Positions 18,338-26,302 of a stretch of DNA of 64,000 bases are shown here, in pieces; positions within the stretch are counted from its first letter, which is position 1; every line of letters begins with the position of its first letter. The stretch is from Afipia sp. (GTDB lineage: Bacteria > Pseudomonadota > Alphaproteobacteria > Rhizobiales > Xanthobacteraceae). The notes under the pieces are model-generated. The model saw nothing but the letters and a program-made list of their open reading frames with translations. It did not search any database and was not told where the DNA came from. The position numbers were made by a program, and so were the translations under genes. The stretch covers positions 698,325-762,324 of the forward strand of contig JACQDM010000002.1 in the NCBI GenBank assembly GCA_016201045.1, given 5' to 3'.

Positions 18338-18481
18338 TCAGAAGCGGCGTTTCTGCGTGACCTGACGTTTGGCCCGCTGGTCCTCGATGCTCCAGAACAG
18401 AGCCGTCGAGGCGATCAACAGGCAGCCAACCAGGCCGAAGAACACCCAGGTCGTATCTGCGATACTGAACGAGTCCATCAT
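18338..18481 (-). CDS. small single-span membrane protein, unknown function
   Basis: A 47-residue frame starting MMDSFSIADTTW, with one hydrophobic helix (VFFGLVGCLLIASTALFW) and a basic tail (RAKRQVTQKRR). GGAGGG lies about 9 nt before ATG 18481, which supports translation. It is convergent with hisI, whose stop is 9 nt away. No family is recognised. Confidence 0.5.
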   Translation of the reverse strand: MMDSFSIADTTWVFFGLVGCLLIASTALFWSIEDQRAKRQVTQKRRF

Positions 18482-18587
18482 TCCAAGACCCTCCATCGCG
18501 GTAGGCAATGCAAACGATGTACCCGCCGACATGACATGCCCGCATGGCAGCTTCGTGTCCGGCGTAAAGCGGCGCATGCCGCAAAAG

Positions 18588-18603
18588 TTAACCCGCCGTT
18601 AAC
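18588..18603 (+). promoter_or_regulatory. CtrA box (perfect TTAA-N7-TTAAC)
   Basis: TTAA-CCCGCCG-TTAAC, 49 bp upstream of the SLT-domain gene at 18652 and about 110 bp from the small membrane protein gene. The position is compatible with direct CtrA control of the SLT gene. Confidence 0.6.
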
Positions 18604-18651
18604 CATAAATGCCCCATCGTCCCCATAGGTTCCTGGGGAGCGGGGGCTGGC

Positions 18652-19641
18652 ATGGCGATCGATACGTCCACCATTCTTGCGGGTTTGGATTCGGCTCGCG
18701 CCAAAATCGCGAGTTCGATCAAAAACGCCGCGAGCGCGACCGGGGCGAGCTTCGAATATCTCGTCTCCACCGCGAAAATGGAATCCAACTTCAATACCAG
18801 CGCGAAAGCCTCGACCTCGTCGGCGCGGGGGCTGTTTCAATTCATCGATCAGACCTGGCTCGGCACGGTCAAGGAAGCCGGTCCCAAACTCGGCTTCGGC
18901 AAATACGCCGATTCCATCACCAGGACCGCTGACGGCCGATATACGGTCAGCGACAGCGCGACCCGCGATGAAATCCTCAAACTCCGCGACGATCCGGCAG
19001 CGGCCGCAGCTATGGCAGGCGTGCTGACGCAATCCAACAGTTTCAAATTAACCGGCGCGCTTGGACGCCGTCCGACCGACGGCGAACTCTACATCGCGCA
19101 TGTCATGGGCGCGGGCGGCGCGTCGAAGCTGATTTCCAACGCCGAGGACAATCCGAACAAATCCGGCGCGGCGCTATTCCCCACAGCGGCAGCGGCAAAT
19201 CGTTCGATCTTCTATGACCGCGACGGCTCTCCACGCACCATCTCGCAGGTCTACTCGGTGCTGACGTCGCGCTACCAGACGGCTGCAAACTCGCAGGCGA
19301 CGCAGACGGTGCTGGCGTCGGCTGGAGCATCGCGGGATTCGACGCGCGTGGCCGCTTTCACGCCCGTCGATAACGCGGCTTATCTTTCGCAGTTTCCGCA
19401 GGTCCGCACGCCGGCACCCGCGCCCGCCGTCCAGCAGGTCGCATCGCTGCAAACTTCGCCAGAGCCGATGTTCCGTTCGCTCTATCAGCCCGGTGACAGG
19501 CCGGAGCCGATTTCACCGGCAGTGCGCGAATTGTGGGGCAATTCGACCTCGCTCACCTCGACCTTGCCTGCGCCGGGAACCGCCAAGTCATCCATACAGA
19601 TGGATCTGTTCAGCGATCGTGCTGGCGTGTTCTCCAGCTAG
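18652..19641 (+). CDS. SLT-domain lytic transglycosylase-like protein
   Basis: A 329-residue protein. The N-terminal 200 residues are a lysozyme-like SLT domain: FEYLVSTAKMESNFNTSAKA carries the likely catalytic Glu44, followed by SARGLFQFIDQTWL and the ELYIAHVMGAGGA block. No classical signal peptide is visible, which is also seen for some flagellar-type muramidases exported by other routes. The C-terminus is low-complexity, rich in Ala, Ser and Pro. A perfect CtrA box lies just upstream, so timing with division or flagellum assembly is plausible. Confidence 0.83.
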   Translation: MAIDTSTILAGLDSARAKIASSIKNAASATGASFEYLVSTAKMESNFNTSAKASTSSARGLFQFIDQTWLGTVKEAGPKLGFGKYADSITRTADGRYTVSDSATRDEILKLRDDPAAAAAMAGVLTQSNSFKLTGALGRRPTDGELYIAHVMGAGGASKLISNAEDNPNKSGAALFPTAAAANRSIFYDRDGSPRTISQVYSVLTSRYQTAANSQATQTVLASAGASRDSTRVAAFTPVDNAAYLSQFPQVRTPAPAPAVQQVASLQTSPEPMFRSLYQPGDRPEPISPAVRELWGNSTSLTSTLPAPGTAKSSIQMDLFSDRAGVFSS

Positions 19642-19677
19642 CGTGTAGAGGGCGACCGTCGCCGCACGGAGCCTTCC

Positions 19678-20400
19678 TTGACCTATCTTTTCGTTCTTAT
19701 TGTCGGTCTCGTCGCCGGTGTCATCAGTGGCATCGTCGGCACTGGCTCGTCGATCATGCTGCTTCCGGTTCTGATCTATCAGTTCGGGCCGAAGCAGGCG
19801 GTGCCGATCATGGCCATTGCAGCAGTCATGGCCAATCTTTCACGCATCATCGTGTGGTGGCGCGAAGTCGACTGGAAAGCCGTGGCGGCCTATTCGGTCA
19901 CCGCGGTCCCTGCCGCAGTGCTGGGCGCGCGGACGCTGCTGGCGCTCCCGTCGCATGTCGTCGACATCGCGATCGGCGTTTTTCTGATCGTGATGATCCC
20001 GGCCCGGCGCTGGCTCGCAGCCCGCAACATCGCGCTGCCGCTATGGGCCATGATGGTTGTCGGTGCATTCGCCGGTTTTCTCACCGGCATTGTCGCATCG
20101 ACCGGACCGATGACGGTCCCGATCTTCATGACGTTCGGGCTCGTCAAGGGTGCGCTCTTGGGAACGGAAGCGGCCGGGTCGCTGCTGGTTTACATCGCCA
20201 AGTCACTGACGTTCCGCCGCTTCGACGCGATGCCGCTCGATGTGTTTCTCAACGGCCTTATCGCGGGTTCGTCGTTGTTCGCCGGAGCCTTCGTCGCCAA
20301 ACGCTTCGTGCTGAAACTCGATCCGGATTCGTTTCGGTTGATGATGGACGCGATGATGCTGGTCGCGGGCGTAGCGATCCTGTGGAGTGCGTTCAGTTAA
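19678..20400 (+). CDS. TauE/SafE-family membrane transporter
   Basis: A 240-residue protein with about eight hydrophobic segments. The duplicated family pattern is visible: GLVAGVISGIVGTGSSIMLLP at the N-terminus and GAFAGFLTGIVASTGPMTVPIF in the second half. TTG 19678 is the start, with CGGAG upstream. Family members export sulfite, sulfoacetate or similar small anions; the substrate here is unknown. It lies 36 nt after the SLT gene. Confidence 0.88.
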   Translation: MTYLFVLIVGLVAGVISGIVGTGSSIMLLPVLIYQFGPKQAVPIMAIAAVMANLSRIIVWWREVDWKAVAAYSVTAVPAAVLGARTLLALPSHVVDIAIGVFLIVMIPARRWLAARNIALPLWAMMVVGAFAGFLTGIVASTGPMTVPIFMTFGLVKGALLGTEAAGSLLVYIAKSLTFRRFDAMPLDVFLNGLIAGSSLFAGAFVAKRFVLKLDPDSFRLMMDAMMLVAGVAILWSAFS

Positions 20401-20539
20401 GCGCCGATTTACGTGAGTTAACGAAAGCTCAATAAACACGGGCGTTTATGGTGAACTGTTTCTTAAGTGTCATGGTTTACGGTTTCTGACAGTCGGCATC
20501 GCGTGGTGATGCCATCATGTTGCGTAAGCCGGAATACCC

Positions 20540-21946
20540 ATGATCGTTCGGCAGTTTATCAACTGGGTTCGCACCGCCCCCGCAGGCGAGCGCGCAGAGG
20601 CGACACGGGCATTGGCCCGCGCCTGGCTTATTTCAGATTTATCGGAAGACGATCGCGCCGCCGCTGAAGGCGCGCTGCTGATGCTTCTCGACGATCCTTC
20701 GCCGCTGGTGCGGCAGGCGATGGCGGAAGTGTTCGCGCGCTCGGCCGACGTTCCGGCATCCATCGTCGCGGCGCTGTCGGTCGATCAGCCGTCGGTCGCC
20801 ATTCCAATTCTCGAGCATTCGCCGCTTCTCATCGACGCCGACCTCGTGGATATCGTCGCGACAGGAAATCCCGAGACCCAATGCGCGATCGCGCGCCGCG
20901 CCGAACTGCCCCCCTCGGTGTCGGCCGCGATCGCGGAAGTCGGCTGTGCGTCCGCCGCGCTCGAACTGATCGAGAACCCGGCTGCCGCGCTTGTCCCGTT
21001 CTCGATCGATCGCATTGTCGAGCGTCACGGTCATCTTGCCGCCATTCGCGAAGCGCTTCTCGCACTGGAAGACCTCCCCGCCGCAACGCGGCTTGCTCTG
21101 GCCGAACGGCTGTCGAGCACGCTGGCGCATTTCGTCGCCGCGCGCCAATGGCTCAATCCGGATCGTGCCCAGCGCGCGGCCTCCGAAGCCCTCGAACGCT
21201 CCACCGTCAATGTTGCGGCTCAGTCGCGCGGCCAGGACATGGCGGCGCTCATCAAACATCTGCGCAGCACGGGCCAGCTCAATGCCGGTCTCGTGCTGCG
21301 CGCCCTGTTGAGCGGCAATCTCGATCTGTTCGAGGAAGCGCTCGTCGAACTGTCGGGCCTCGCGCGTAATCGCGTCGCAGCCTTGCTCCACGACCGCGGG
21401 GCCGTTGGCCTCAACGCGCTGCTTGCGAAAGCGGGTATTCCTGAATCGACCTATCCCGCATTCCGCGCAGCTCTCGATGCTACCCGCGAAGTCGGCTTTG
21501 TCGGCACCGTCGGCGGCGCGACGCGCCTAAGCCGCCGCATGGTCGAGCGCGTATTGACGCAATGCGAGCAGGGAACCGCTGCGCAGTCGCTGCTCATTCT
21601 GCTGCGGCGCTTCGCCACGGAATCCGCCCTAGAAGAAGCGCGGCTCTATTGCGACGAACTGGTCGCAGCGATGCAATTCCCCGATCCGGTCGAGGACTTC
21701 GATGAGCCTACCGACGAGATGATCCTTGCCGAGCCGCTCGATACGGTCGAACCTTACGACGACGACCCGCAAATGCTTGCGCTCGAAGCGCCGGAAGTTG
21801 AGTACGACGACAATGAGTTGGTCGAGCAGCCCGAAGAGATCGAAGAAGATTTCGTATGGGACAACCGCATCGAGCCGGTTTTCGACGACTACGCGAGCTT
21901 CGACGGATTCGCCGGCCAGGACAACGACCGTTCGATCGCTGCCTAG
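20540..21946 (+). CDS. DUF2336-domain protein
   Basis: A 468-residue soluble protein, largely helical, with HEAT-like repeated helices in the first 350 residues (for example LLMLLDDPSPLVRQAMAEVFAR and PSVAIPILEHSPLLIDADLV), the signature of DUF2336 proteins. The last 90 residues are strongly acidic (Asp/Glu runs). No enzymatic motif is visible. The family is widespread in Alphaproteobacteria and of unknown function; a scaffold role is likely. The upstream gap has only half-matches to CtrA sites. Confidence 0.82.
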   Translation: MIVRQFINWVRTAPAGERAEATRALARAWLISDLSEDDRAAAEGALLMLLDDPSPLVRQAMAEVFARSADVPASIVAALSVDQPSVAIPILEHSPLLIDADLVDIVATGNPETQCAIARRAELPPSVSAAIAEVGCASAALELIENPAAALVPFSIDRIVERHGHLAAIREALLALEDLPAATRLALAERLSSTLAHFVAARQWLNPDRAQRAASEALERSTVNVAAQSRGQDMAALIKHLRSTGQLNAGLVLRALLSGNLDLFEEALVELSGLARNRVAALLHDRGAVGLNALLAKAGIPESTYPAFRAALDATREVGFVGTVGGATRLSRRMVERVLTQCEQGTAAQSLLILLRRFATESALEEARLYCDELVAAMQFPDPVEDFDEPTDEMILAEPLDTVEPYDDDPQMLALEAPEVEYDDNELVEQPEEIEEDFVWDNRIEPVFDDYASFDGFAGQDNDRSIAA

Positions 21947-21969
21947 TCTCGCTCGAATCTTAGTTTCGG

Positions 21970-22281
21970 CTACGCCTTGCGCCGCGTCTCTGCGACCAAT
22001 TCGAGCGGCGAGACCGAAACGTCGCCACCCGCGACCTGCCGCGTCCTCTCCTGATACGGTTTGAAAAACGTGCTCTGCTGCAGCGCTTTTACGGCATCGT
22101 CATCGGCAGGCGTGGCGATGTGGTAGTAGTCGTTGCCGTCGCGGCTTTTCATGACACGGTAGGAAATGCGCCCATTGATCGCGGGATCGGTGTCCAGGGC
22201 GGCGATGAATTTCGCAACGTCGCGATGCCACTCTTCCGCTGTGGCACCTGTTAGTTTGTATCTGATCATCGTTTGTTTCAT
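21970..22281 (-). CDS. small dimeric alpha/beta-barrel-like protein, unknown function
   Basis: A 103-residue protein with a strong ribosome site (AGGAGCGAG) before ATG 22281. The alternation of strands and helices (TMIRYKLTG, EEWHRDVAKFIAAL, ISYRVMKSRDGNDYYHIATP, VKALQQSTFF) suggests a ferredoxin-like, monooxygenase-type fold. No catalytic residue is certain. It is divergent from an HxlR regulator with a dyad between the two genes, so it is the probable target of that regulator. Confidence 0.65.
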   Translation of the reverse strand: MKQTMIRYKLTGATAEEWHRDVAKFIAALDTDPAINGRISYRVMKSRDGNDYYHIATPADDDAVKALQQSTFFKPYQERTRQVAGGDVSVSPLELVAETRRKA

Positions 22282-22334
22282 GTCTCGCTCCTGATGCTGG
22301 CCGCAAGTATCCGGCGCATAGGTTCGGGAAGGCA

Positions 22335-22355
22335 AGTATGGACAAAATTGATACT
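22335..22355. promoter_or_regulatory. candidate HxlR operator
   Basis: AGTAT-N11-ATACT is a perfect dyad in the gap between the divergent genes. The octamer GCAAGTAT occurs at 22332 and again 29 bp away at 22303. Confidence 0.4.
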
Positions 22356-22420
22356 ATGAACTTTTTTGCGCGTGGTAGCGTTTCGCGCTAGCCTTGTGTG
22401 TCGATGACGGAGCGATGACG

Positions 22421-22798
22421 ATGGCAAAATCGGAAGCAGTTTGCCCGGTGGCGGCCTTCCAGAAGATGATCAGCGGCAAATACAAGTTGCGGATTGTCTG
22501 GGATCTCAAGGGCGGCGCGAAGCGCTACAGTGAAATCCGCAGCGGGCTGCTGCGCGGCACAGCGACGTCGTCGGCGGAAATCGCGCCGCGCGTGCTCAGC
22601 CGTGAACTGAAGGCGCTGACGGCGATGGGTTTGATCGAGCGGAGGGATTTCGGGGTTGTCCCGCCGAAGGTGGAATACAAGCTGACACGCAAGGGCAGGA
22701 GCTTCGTGCCGGTGGTTGCGGCGATCCGCAAATGGGGCGACCGTCATCTGACGGCGCAGGCGTCGCCGCAACAGATTTTCGCAATGGCTGCGGAATAG
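22421..22798 (+). CDS. HxlR-family transcriptional regulator
   Basis: A 125-residue winged-helix protein. The typical beginning CPVAAFQKMISGKYKLRIVWDL, RYSEIRSGL, the recognition region ISPRVLSREL-like (IAPRVLSRELKAL) and the wing GLIERRDFGVVPPKVEYKLT are all clear. The conserved N-terminal Cys is the redox-sensing position in quinone- and hypochlorite-responsive relatives. GGAG lies 8 nt before ATG 22421; an in-frame ATG 6 nt upstream is too close to it. It probably represses or activates the divergent gene 21970-22281. Confidence 0.9.
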   Translation: MAKSEAVCPVAAFQKMISGKYKLRIVWDLKGGAKRYSEIRSGLLRGTATSSAEIAPRVLSRELKALTAMGLIERRDFGVVPPKVEYKLTRKGRSFVPVVAAIRKWGDRHLTAQASPQQIFAMAAE

Positions 22799-22800
22799 GT

Positions 22801-23382
22801 CTATCCGGCCGGAGCGATGCTTGGCGACAGGATCGCTTCGAGATGTTCGGGGCGATCCTTGTTGACCGCGATCAGATACTCGTCGGCGAGTCCGCGCAAG
22901 CGCTTGCTCAACTCATTCGCCATGCCCGCGGCTTCGATCTTGGCCTGCTCGCGGAAGATCGCGTGGATGGCATTGACGTGATGCGCGATTAGTTCGTCGG
23001 GAACGGCGATCAGATCCGGCGAATGCTCGATGATCCGGCAGAGACTTTCGGCGGCTGCTGCGGCAGTCGGATAACCGAAAGTCGCCGCATCGCCCTTGAT
23101 GTCGTGCGCGGCACGAAACAGCTCCTCACGGTTCTGCGTATTCATGCCGTCAGCCTTGATGGTGGCGTAAGCAGCGCTGAGCCGTTCGCATTCCGCCAGC
23201 ATCCAGCCCTTGAATTCGCCGGAGAGGGAAGCGAGCGCCTTTTCAGCACGCGCGACTGGATCGTCTTTGTCTTTCTCGTCGATGCGGCGGACGAGTTTGC
23301 GCAGCGGATTGGGCTGCGTGATGATCTGATAGTCGGCGTAGGTTTCGACCTTGATCGCGGAGTCGGGTTTCTTGCTGGCCAT
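22801..23382 (-). CDS. histidine phosphotransfer (Hpt) domain protein
   Basis: A 193-residue protein with one Hpt helix bundle: the phosphorylated His93 in LFRAAHDIKGDAATFGYP. The N-terminal 50 residues (YADYQIITQPNPLRKLVRR) are conserved in alphaproteobacterial homologues. It lacks kinase and receiver parts, so it would relay phosphate between proteins. It lies 9 nt after the response regulator gene, in the same operon; the pair suggests a dedicated relay branch with the kinase encoded elsewhere. Confidence 0.85.
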   Translation of the reverse strand: MASKKPDSAIKVETYADYQIITQPNPLRKLVRRIDEKDKDDPVARAEKALASLSGEFKGWMLAECERLSAAYATIKADGMNTQNREELFRAAHDIKGDAATFGYPTAAAAAESLCRIIEHSPDLIAVPDELIAHHVNAIHAIFREQAKIEAAGMANELSKRLRGLADEYLIAVNKDRPEHLEAILSPSIAPAG

Positions 23383-23391
23383 GAGGATGCC

Positions 23392-23937
23392 TCACCCGGC
23401 GACGCGAGCTTTGTCCAGCAATGACGGTTGCTGGACGACCTCCGCAGGGCCGCCGCTGCGGCGCTCGACACCGATATAGGTGTTGTTGAGATTGCGGCGG
23501 CGATCCGGTCCGAAATAGTTCTTGGTCTTGATGAAGGGACGGGGGTTGGCGACCACCGTCAGGATACGCTGATAGAGCGCCTTTGCAGAGATCGGCTTTG
23601 CCAGAAATTCGGTGACACCGGCATCGCGCGCGGTCATCACACGGCGTTTTTCGGAATGGCCGGTGAGCATGATGATCGGCGCGTAGGGATTTCCCGCGCC
23701 ATCCGGCTGGCGGATCATCTGTGCAAGTTCGAGTCCGTCGAAGATCGGCATCGACCAGTCGGTTATGACGATGTCGGGAACGTAATGACTGTACATTTCG
23801 AGGGCGGTCGCGCCGTCCTCGGCTTCATAGACTTCGCGGGCGCCGAACGAATGCAGCAGCGTCAGCAGAATGCGGCGCATATGCGCATTGTCGTCGCACA
23901 CGAGAAACCGCAGCTTGTTGAAATCGATACGGTACAT
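23392..23937 (-). CDS. CheY-like single-domain response regulator
   Basis: A 181-residue protein. Receiver residues: acidic pair CDD (Asp15-16), phospho-acceptor Asp60 in VITDWSMP, Thr in MLTGHS and the conserved Lys in FLAKPIS. After the receiver there is a 50-residue extension (FGPDRRRNLNNTY) without DNA-binding motifs. ATG 23937 is used; an upstream GTG at 23970 is possible. It probably acts by protein contact in a phosphorelay with the downstream Hpt protein. Confidence 0.88.
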   Translation of the reverse strand: MYRIDFNKLRFLVCDDNAHMRRILLTLLHSFGAREVYEAEDGATALEMYSHYVPDIVITDWSMPIFDGLELAQMIRQPDGAGNPYAPIIMLTGHSEKRRVMTARDAGVTEFLAKPISAKALYQRILTVVANPRPFIKTKNYFGPDRRRNLNNTYIGVERRSGGPAEVVQQPSLLDKARVAG

Positions 23938-23996
23938 GGGCAGCCCGAACGGCGCACCGGAAAGGTACACACGACGTTAACTATATGCCGCTGCCG

Positions 23997-24011
23997 TTAA
24001 CGAATGGTTAT
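23997..24011 (-). promoter_or_regulatory. CtrA-like box (one mismatch) upstream of the response regulator
   Basis: TTAA-CGAATGG-TTAT on the plus strand, 60 bp upstream of the regulator start. A further GTTAAC lies 20 bp closer. Confidence 0.35.
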
Positions 24012-24032
24012 CCCTACGCCCTGCAGGGGCCT

Positions 24033-24809
24033 CTAATAGCCGAACTGCTCGCTGAGGATTCGCTCCTCGAGGCTGTGGCCGGGATCGAACAGCATCCTGA
24101 TCGAGATGGTCTTGTCGGCGATGATCTCGACGCGCTGCACGTCGCGCGCCTCATCGTGGTCGGCGACGGCCGCGACCGGGCGCTTGTCGGATTCCAGAAC
24201 CTCGATCACGACGAACGCCGTATTCGGCAGCAGCGCGCCATGCCAGCGGCGAGGGCGGAACGGGCTGATCGGCGTCAACGCAAGCAGAGGGGCATTGATG
24301 GGAAGGATCGGGCCCTGCGCCGAAAGATTGTAGGCGGTCGAGCCGGCTGGCGTCGCGACCATGACGCCGTCCGAAATCAATTCCGCCATGCGCTCGCGCT
24401 CATCGACGAGGATGCGAAGCCGCGCGGCCTGATGGGTCTGGCGAAACAGCGACACTTCGTTGATGGCGTGATGGATATGCACTTTGTTGTGGCGGTCGGT
24501 GGCGCGCATCAGCAACGGATTGATGACGGTGACCTTCGCGGCTTCGAGCCGCTCAAGAAGGTGGTTCGGGCTGAACTCGTTCATCAGAAAGCCGACTGTG
24601 CCGCGATGCATGCCGTAGATCGGGATTCCGGAATGCATATGCGCGTGCAGCGTCTGCAGCATCAGGCCGTCGCCGCCGAGCGCGATCACGACGTCGGCCT
24701 TGTCGGCGGGCTGATTGCCGTAGGCTTTGACGAGTTGCGCAAGCGCAGCCTGCGCTTCGGCGCTGGGGCCGGCGACAAAAGCGATGCGCTGATATTTGGT
24801 CGTAGCCAT
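24033..24809 (-). CDS. nadK: NAD kinase
   Basis: A 258-residue protein. The phosphate-donor loop GGDGLML (Asp47), the NE motif in [10 protein letters not shown] and the [17 protein letters not shown] motif identify ATP-NAD kinase, which makes NADP from NAD in the cytosol. Length is normal for alphaproteobacterial forms. It is transcribed toward the Hpt/regulator operon, with 95 nt between. Confidence 0.96.
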   Translation of the reverse strand: MATTKYQRIAFVAGPSAEAQAALAQLVKAYGNQPADKADVVIALGGDGLMLQTLHAHMHSGIPIYGMHRGTVGFLMNEFSPNHLLERLEAAKVTVINPLLMRATDRHNKVHIHHAINEVSLFRQTHQAARLRILVDERERMAELISDGVMVATPAGSTAYNLSAQGPILPINAPLLALTPISPFRPRRWHGALLPNTAFVVIEVLESDKRPVAAVADHDEARDVQRVEIIADKTISIRMLFDPGHSLEERILSEQFGY

Positions 24810-24928
24810 ATCTCGATCGTCAATCTCGATGCACGCCGCGCGATGTCGGCGGAGCCGCCTCGTCTATACGACCTTGAGGGCCGATGTCGAGGCATGGCAG
24901 GCGCGCGGGATGCGATTAACCAAACGAA

Positions 24929-24954
24929 AGCGGCACCTGCATCGAGGCAGGTGC
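24929..24954 (-). terminator. probable terminator of the TPR gene
   Basis: A 10-bp perfect stem (CGGCACCTGC / GCAGGTGCCG) with a 6-nt loop, followed on the minus strand by CTTTCGTTTGG. It lies 25 nt beyond the TPR stop codon. Confidence 0.6.
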
Positions 24955-24979
24955 CGTATTCATGCGACGCGTTGCGTCG

Positions 24980-25606
24980 TCAGTAGGTGGTCTGGCCTGT
25001 GGTCAGCGCTTGCGCCAAGGACGCATATTCCGGGCAGTTCTTGCCGGCGATCTTTTCGATCTTGCCGAGATGATACATTGCCTGGTCGCGATTGCCCTGT
25101 TCGATCTGCCACAGGCCGTAATACTGCCAGGTTCGGACGTGGTTCGGATCGGCTTTCAGCGCGCGTTCGTACCACTGGCTCGCCAGCTGATAGTTGCCGA
25201 GTTTGCGATAGGAATAGCCGATCAGGTTGGCGACGTCGGCGCGATCCGGCTGGCCGAGCGCTTCGAGCTGCGGAATCGCCGCAGAATAGTCGTTACGCTC
25301 GTAGATCGTCGCGTAGGCTTCGCGATAGCCTTTCAGGAAAGCCGGATCGTCGATCGACGATTTTTTGTCAGCGGGTTTGCTGCCCGGCTCCAGCTTCTGC
25401 CACCAGTGTTTCTTCGCGGTGGTGTCCTTGGCGGGCGCGTTCGTCGTTGCGGCGGGAGGCGCAGTTGTCTTTGCGGGAGGCGTCGTCACCGGAGCCGGAT
25501 TGGGATCGACGCCGCCCGCGGCGATCACGACATCGAAAGTCGGCATCACGAAAAATGCGGAAAAAAGAAAGGCAAAGACTAGACGGCAGGTGGTGGAAAT
25601 CCTCAT
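24980..25606 (-). CDS. secreted tetratricopeptide-repeat protein
   Basis: A 208-residue protein with a signal peptide ending near VVIAAGG, a Pro/Ala/Thr linker of about 40 residues, then TPR helices: ANLIGYSYRKLGNYQLASQWYERALKADPN followed by VRTWQYYGLWQIEQGNRDQAMYHL. ATG 25606 follows a GGGAGACG site. It is probably a periplasmic interaction protein with unknown partners. Length and linker are common for TPR proteins in this order. Confidence 0.85.
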   Translation of the reverse strand: MRISTTCRLVFAFLFSAFFVMPTFDVVIAAGGVDPNPAPVTTPPAKTTAPPAATTNAPAKDTTAKKHWWQKLEPGSKPADKKSSIDDPAFLKGYREAYATIYERNDYSAAIPQLEALGQPDRADVANLIGYSYRKLGNYQLASQWYERALKADPNHVRTWQYYGLWQIEQGNRDQAMYHLGKIEKIAGKNCPEYASLAQALTTGQTTY

Positions 25607-25879
25607 GTGACGTCTCCCTCGGGAATAGCGCAGCATATACCGGCTTTGTCGGATTAAACACGGGCTTGGTTCGAACATTCCGGCTTCCTCCCGCCAAATC
25701 TTCGCCATTTTGATGCACCGCATCACAACGCAGCTAACGAAGGCGTCATGCAGATGAACGCCGTCTGCAATCTTGCTTCAGCCTGAGTTCAGCGCACCGT
25801 TCTTAAGTTCGTCTCCATGATCGGCAACCCGGCCATCCGACCGGCCACCCTGACGATCCAAGAGGAATAGGAGACGACC

Positions 25880-26176
25880 ATGTTTAAGAAAATTTCCGCA
25901 GTTGTGATCGCAGCTTCGCTGCTGACCGCGCCTGCTTTCGCCGCAACCGTCATCAAGACCGAGCGCGCACCTGCCGCCAAGACCGTGACCATGAAGCCGT
26001 CGGTTGCCAACGCCAAGGCGCAGGCCGTCGTCGTCAAGAAGGTGCATCGTCATCATCGCAAGCACTTCACCCATGGTCATGCGCGCAAGCACATGGCAGT
26101 CGTGAAAAAGGTCACCGTGAAGCGCATTTCGGCGGCTGCTCCCGCCAAGACCGTGATCGTTAAGAAGAAGATCTGA
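25880..26176 (+). CDS. small secreted Lys/His-rich protein
   Basis: A 98-residue protein. A signal peptide (SAVVIAASLLTAPAFA) is followed by a mature part of very low complexity: Lys, Ala, Val and His, with KKVHRHHRKHFTHGHARKH. About a third of the mature residues are basic. Possible roles are metal or polyanion binding; none is shown. It is read away from the TPR gene and has an AGGAG site. No family is recognised. Confidence 0.65.
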   Translation: MFKKISAVVIAASLLTAPAFAATVIKTERAPAAKTVTMKPSVANAKAQAVVVKKVHRHHRKHFTHGHARKHMAVVKKVTVKRISAAAPAKTVIVKKKI

Positions 26177-26247
26177 TTTCACGTCTGTGAATTTCCACGG
26201 CAGCGGCTGCTTCGCCCCCGTACCGCCGGTGCCACTGGAAGAAGTAC

Positions 26248-26283
26248 GGCCCGCGTCATCGCTTTTTGCGGTGATCGCGGGCC
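26248..26283. terminator. imperfect bidirectional hairpin between convergent genes
   Basis: GGCCCGCG(A)TCA-CGC arms enclose a T5 loop. There is one bulge and one mismatch. It lacks a T-run after the stem, so it may be a terminator only in part. Confidence 0.35.
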
Positions 26284-26302
26284 GCGCTGTTTGGAGACGG
26301 CT

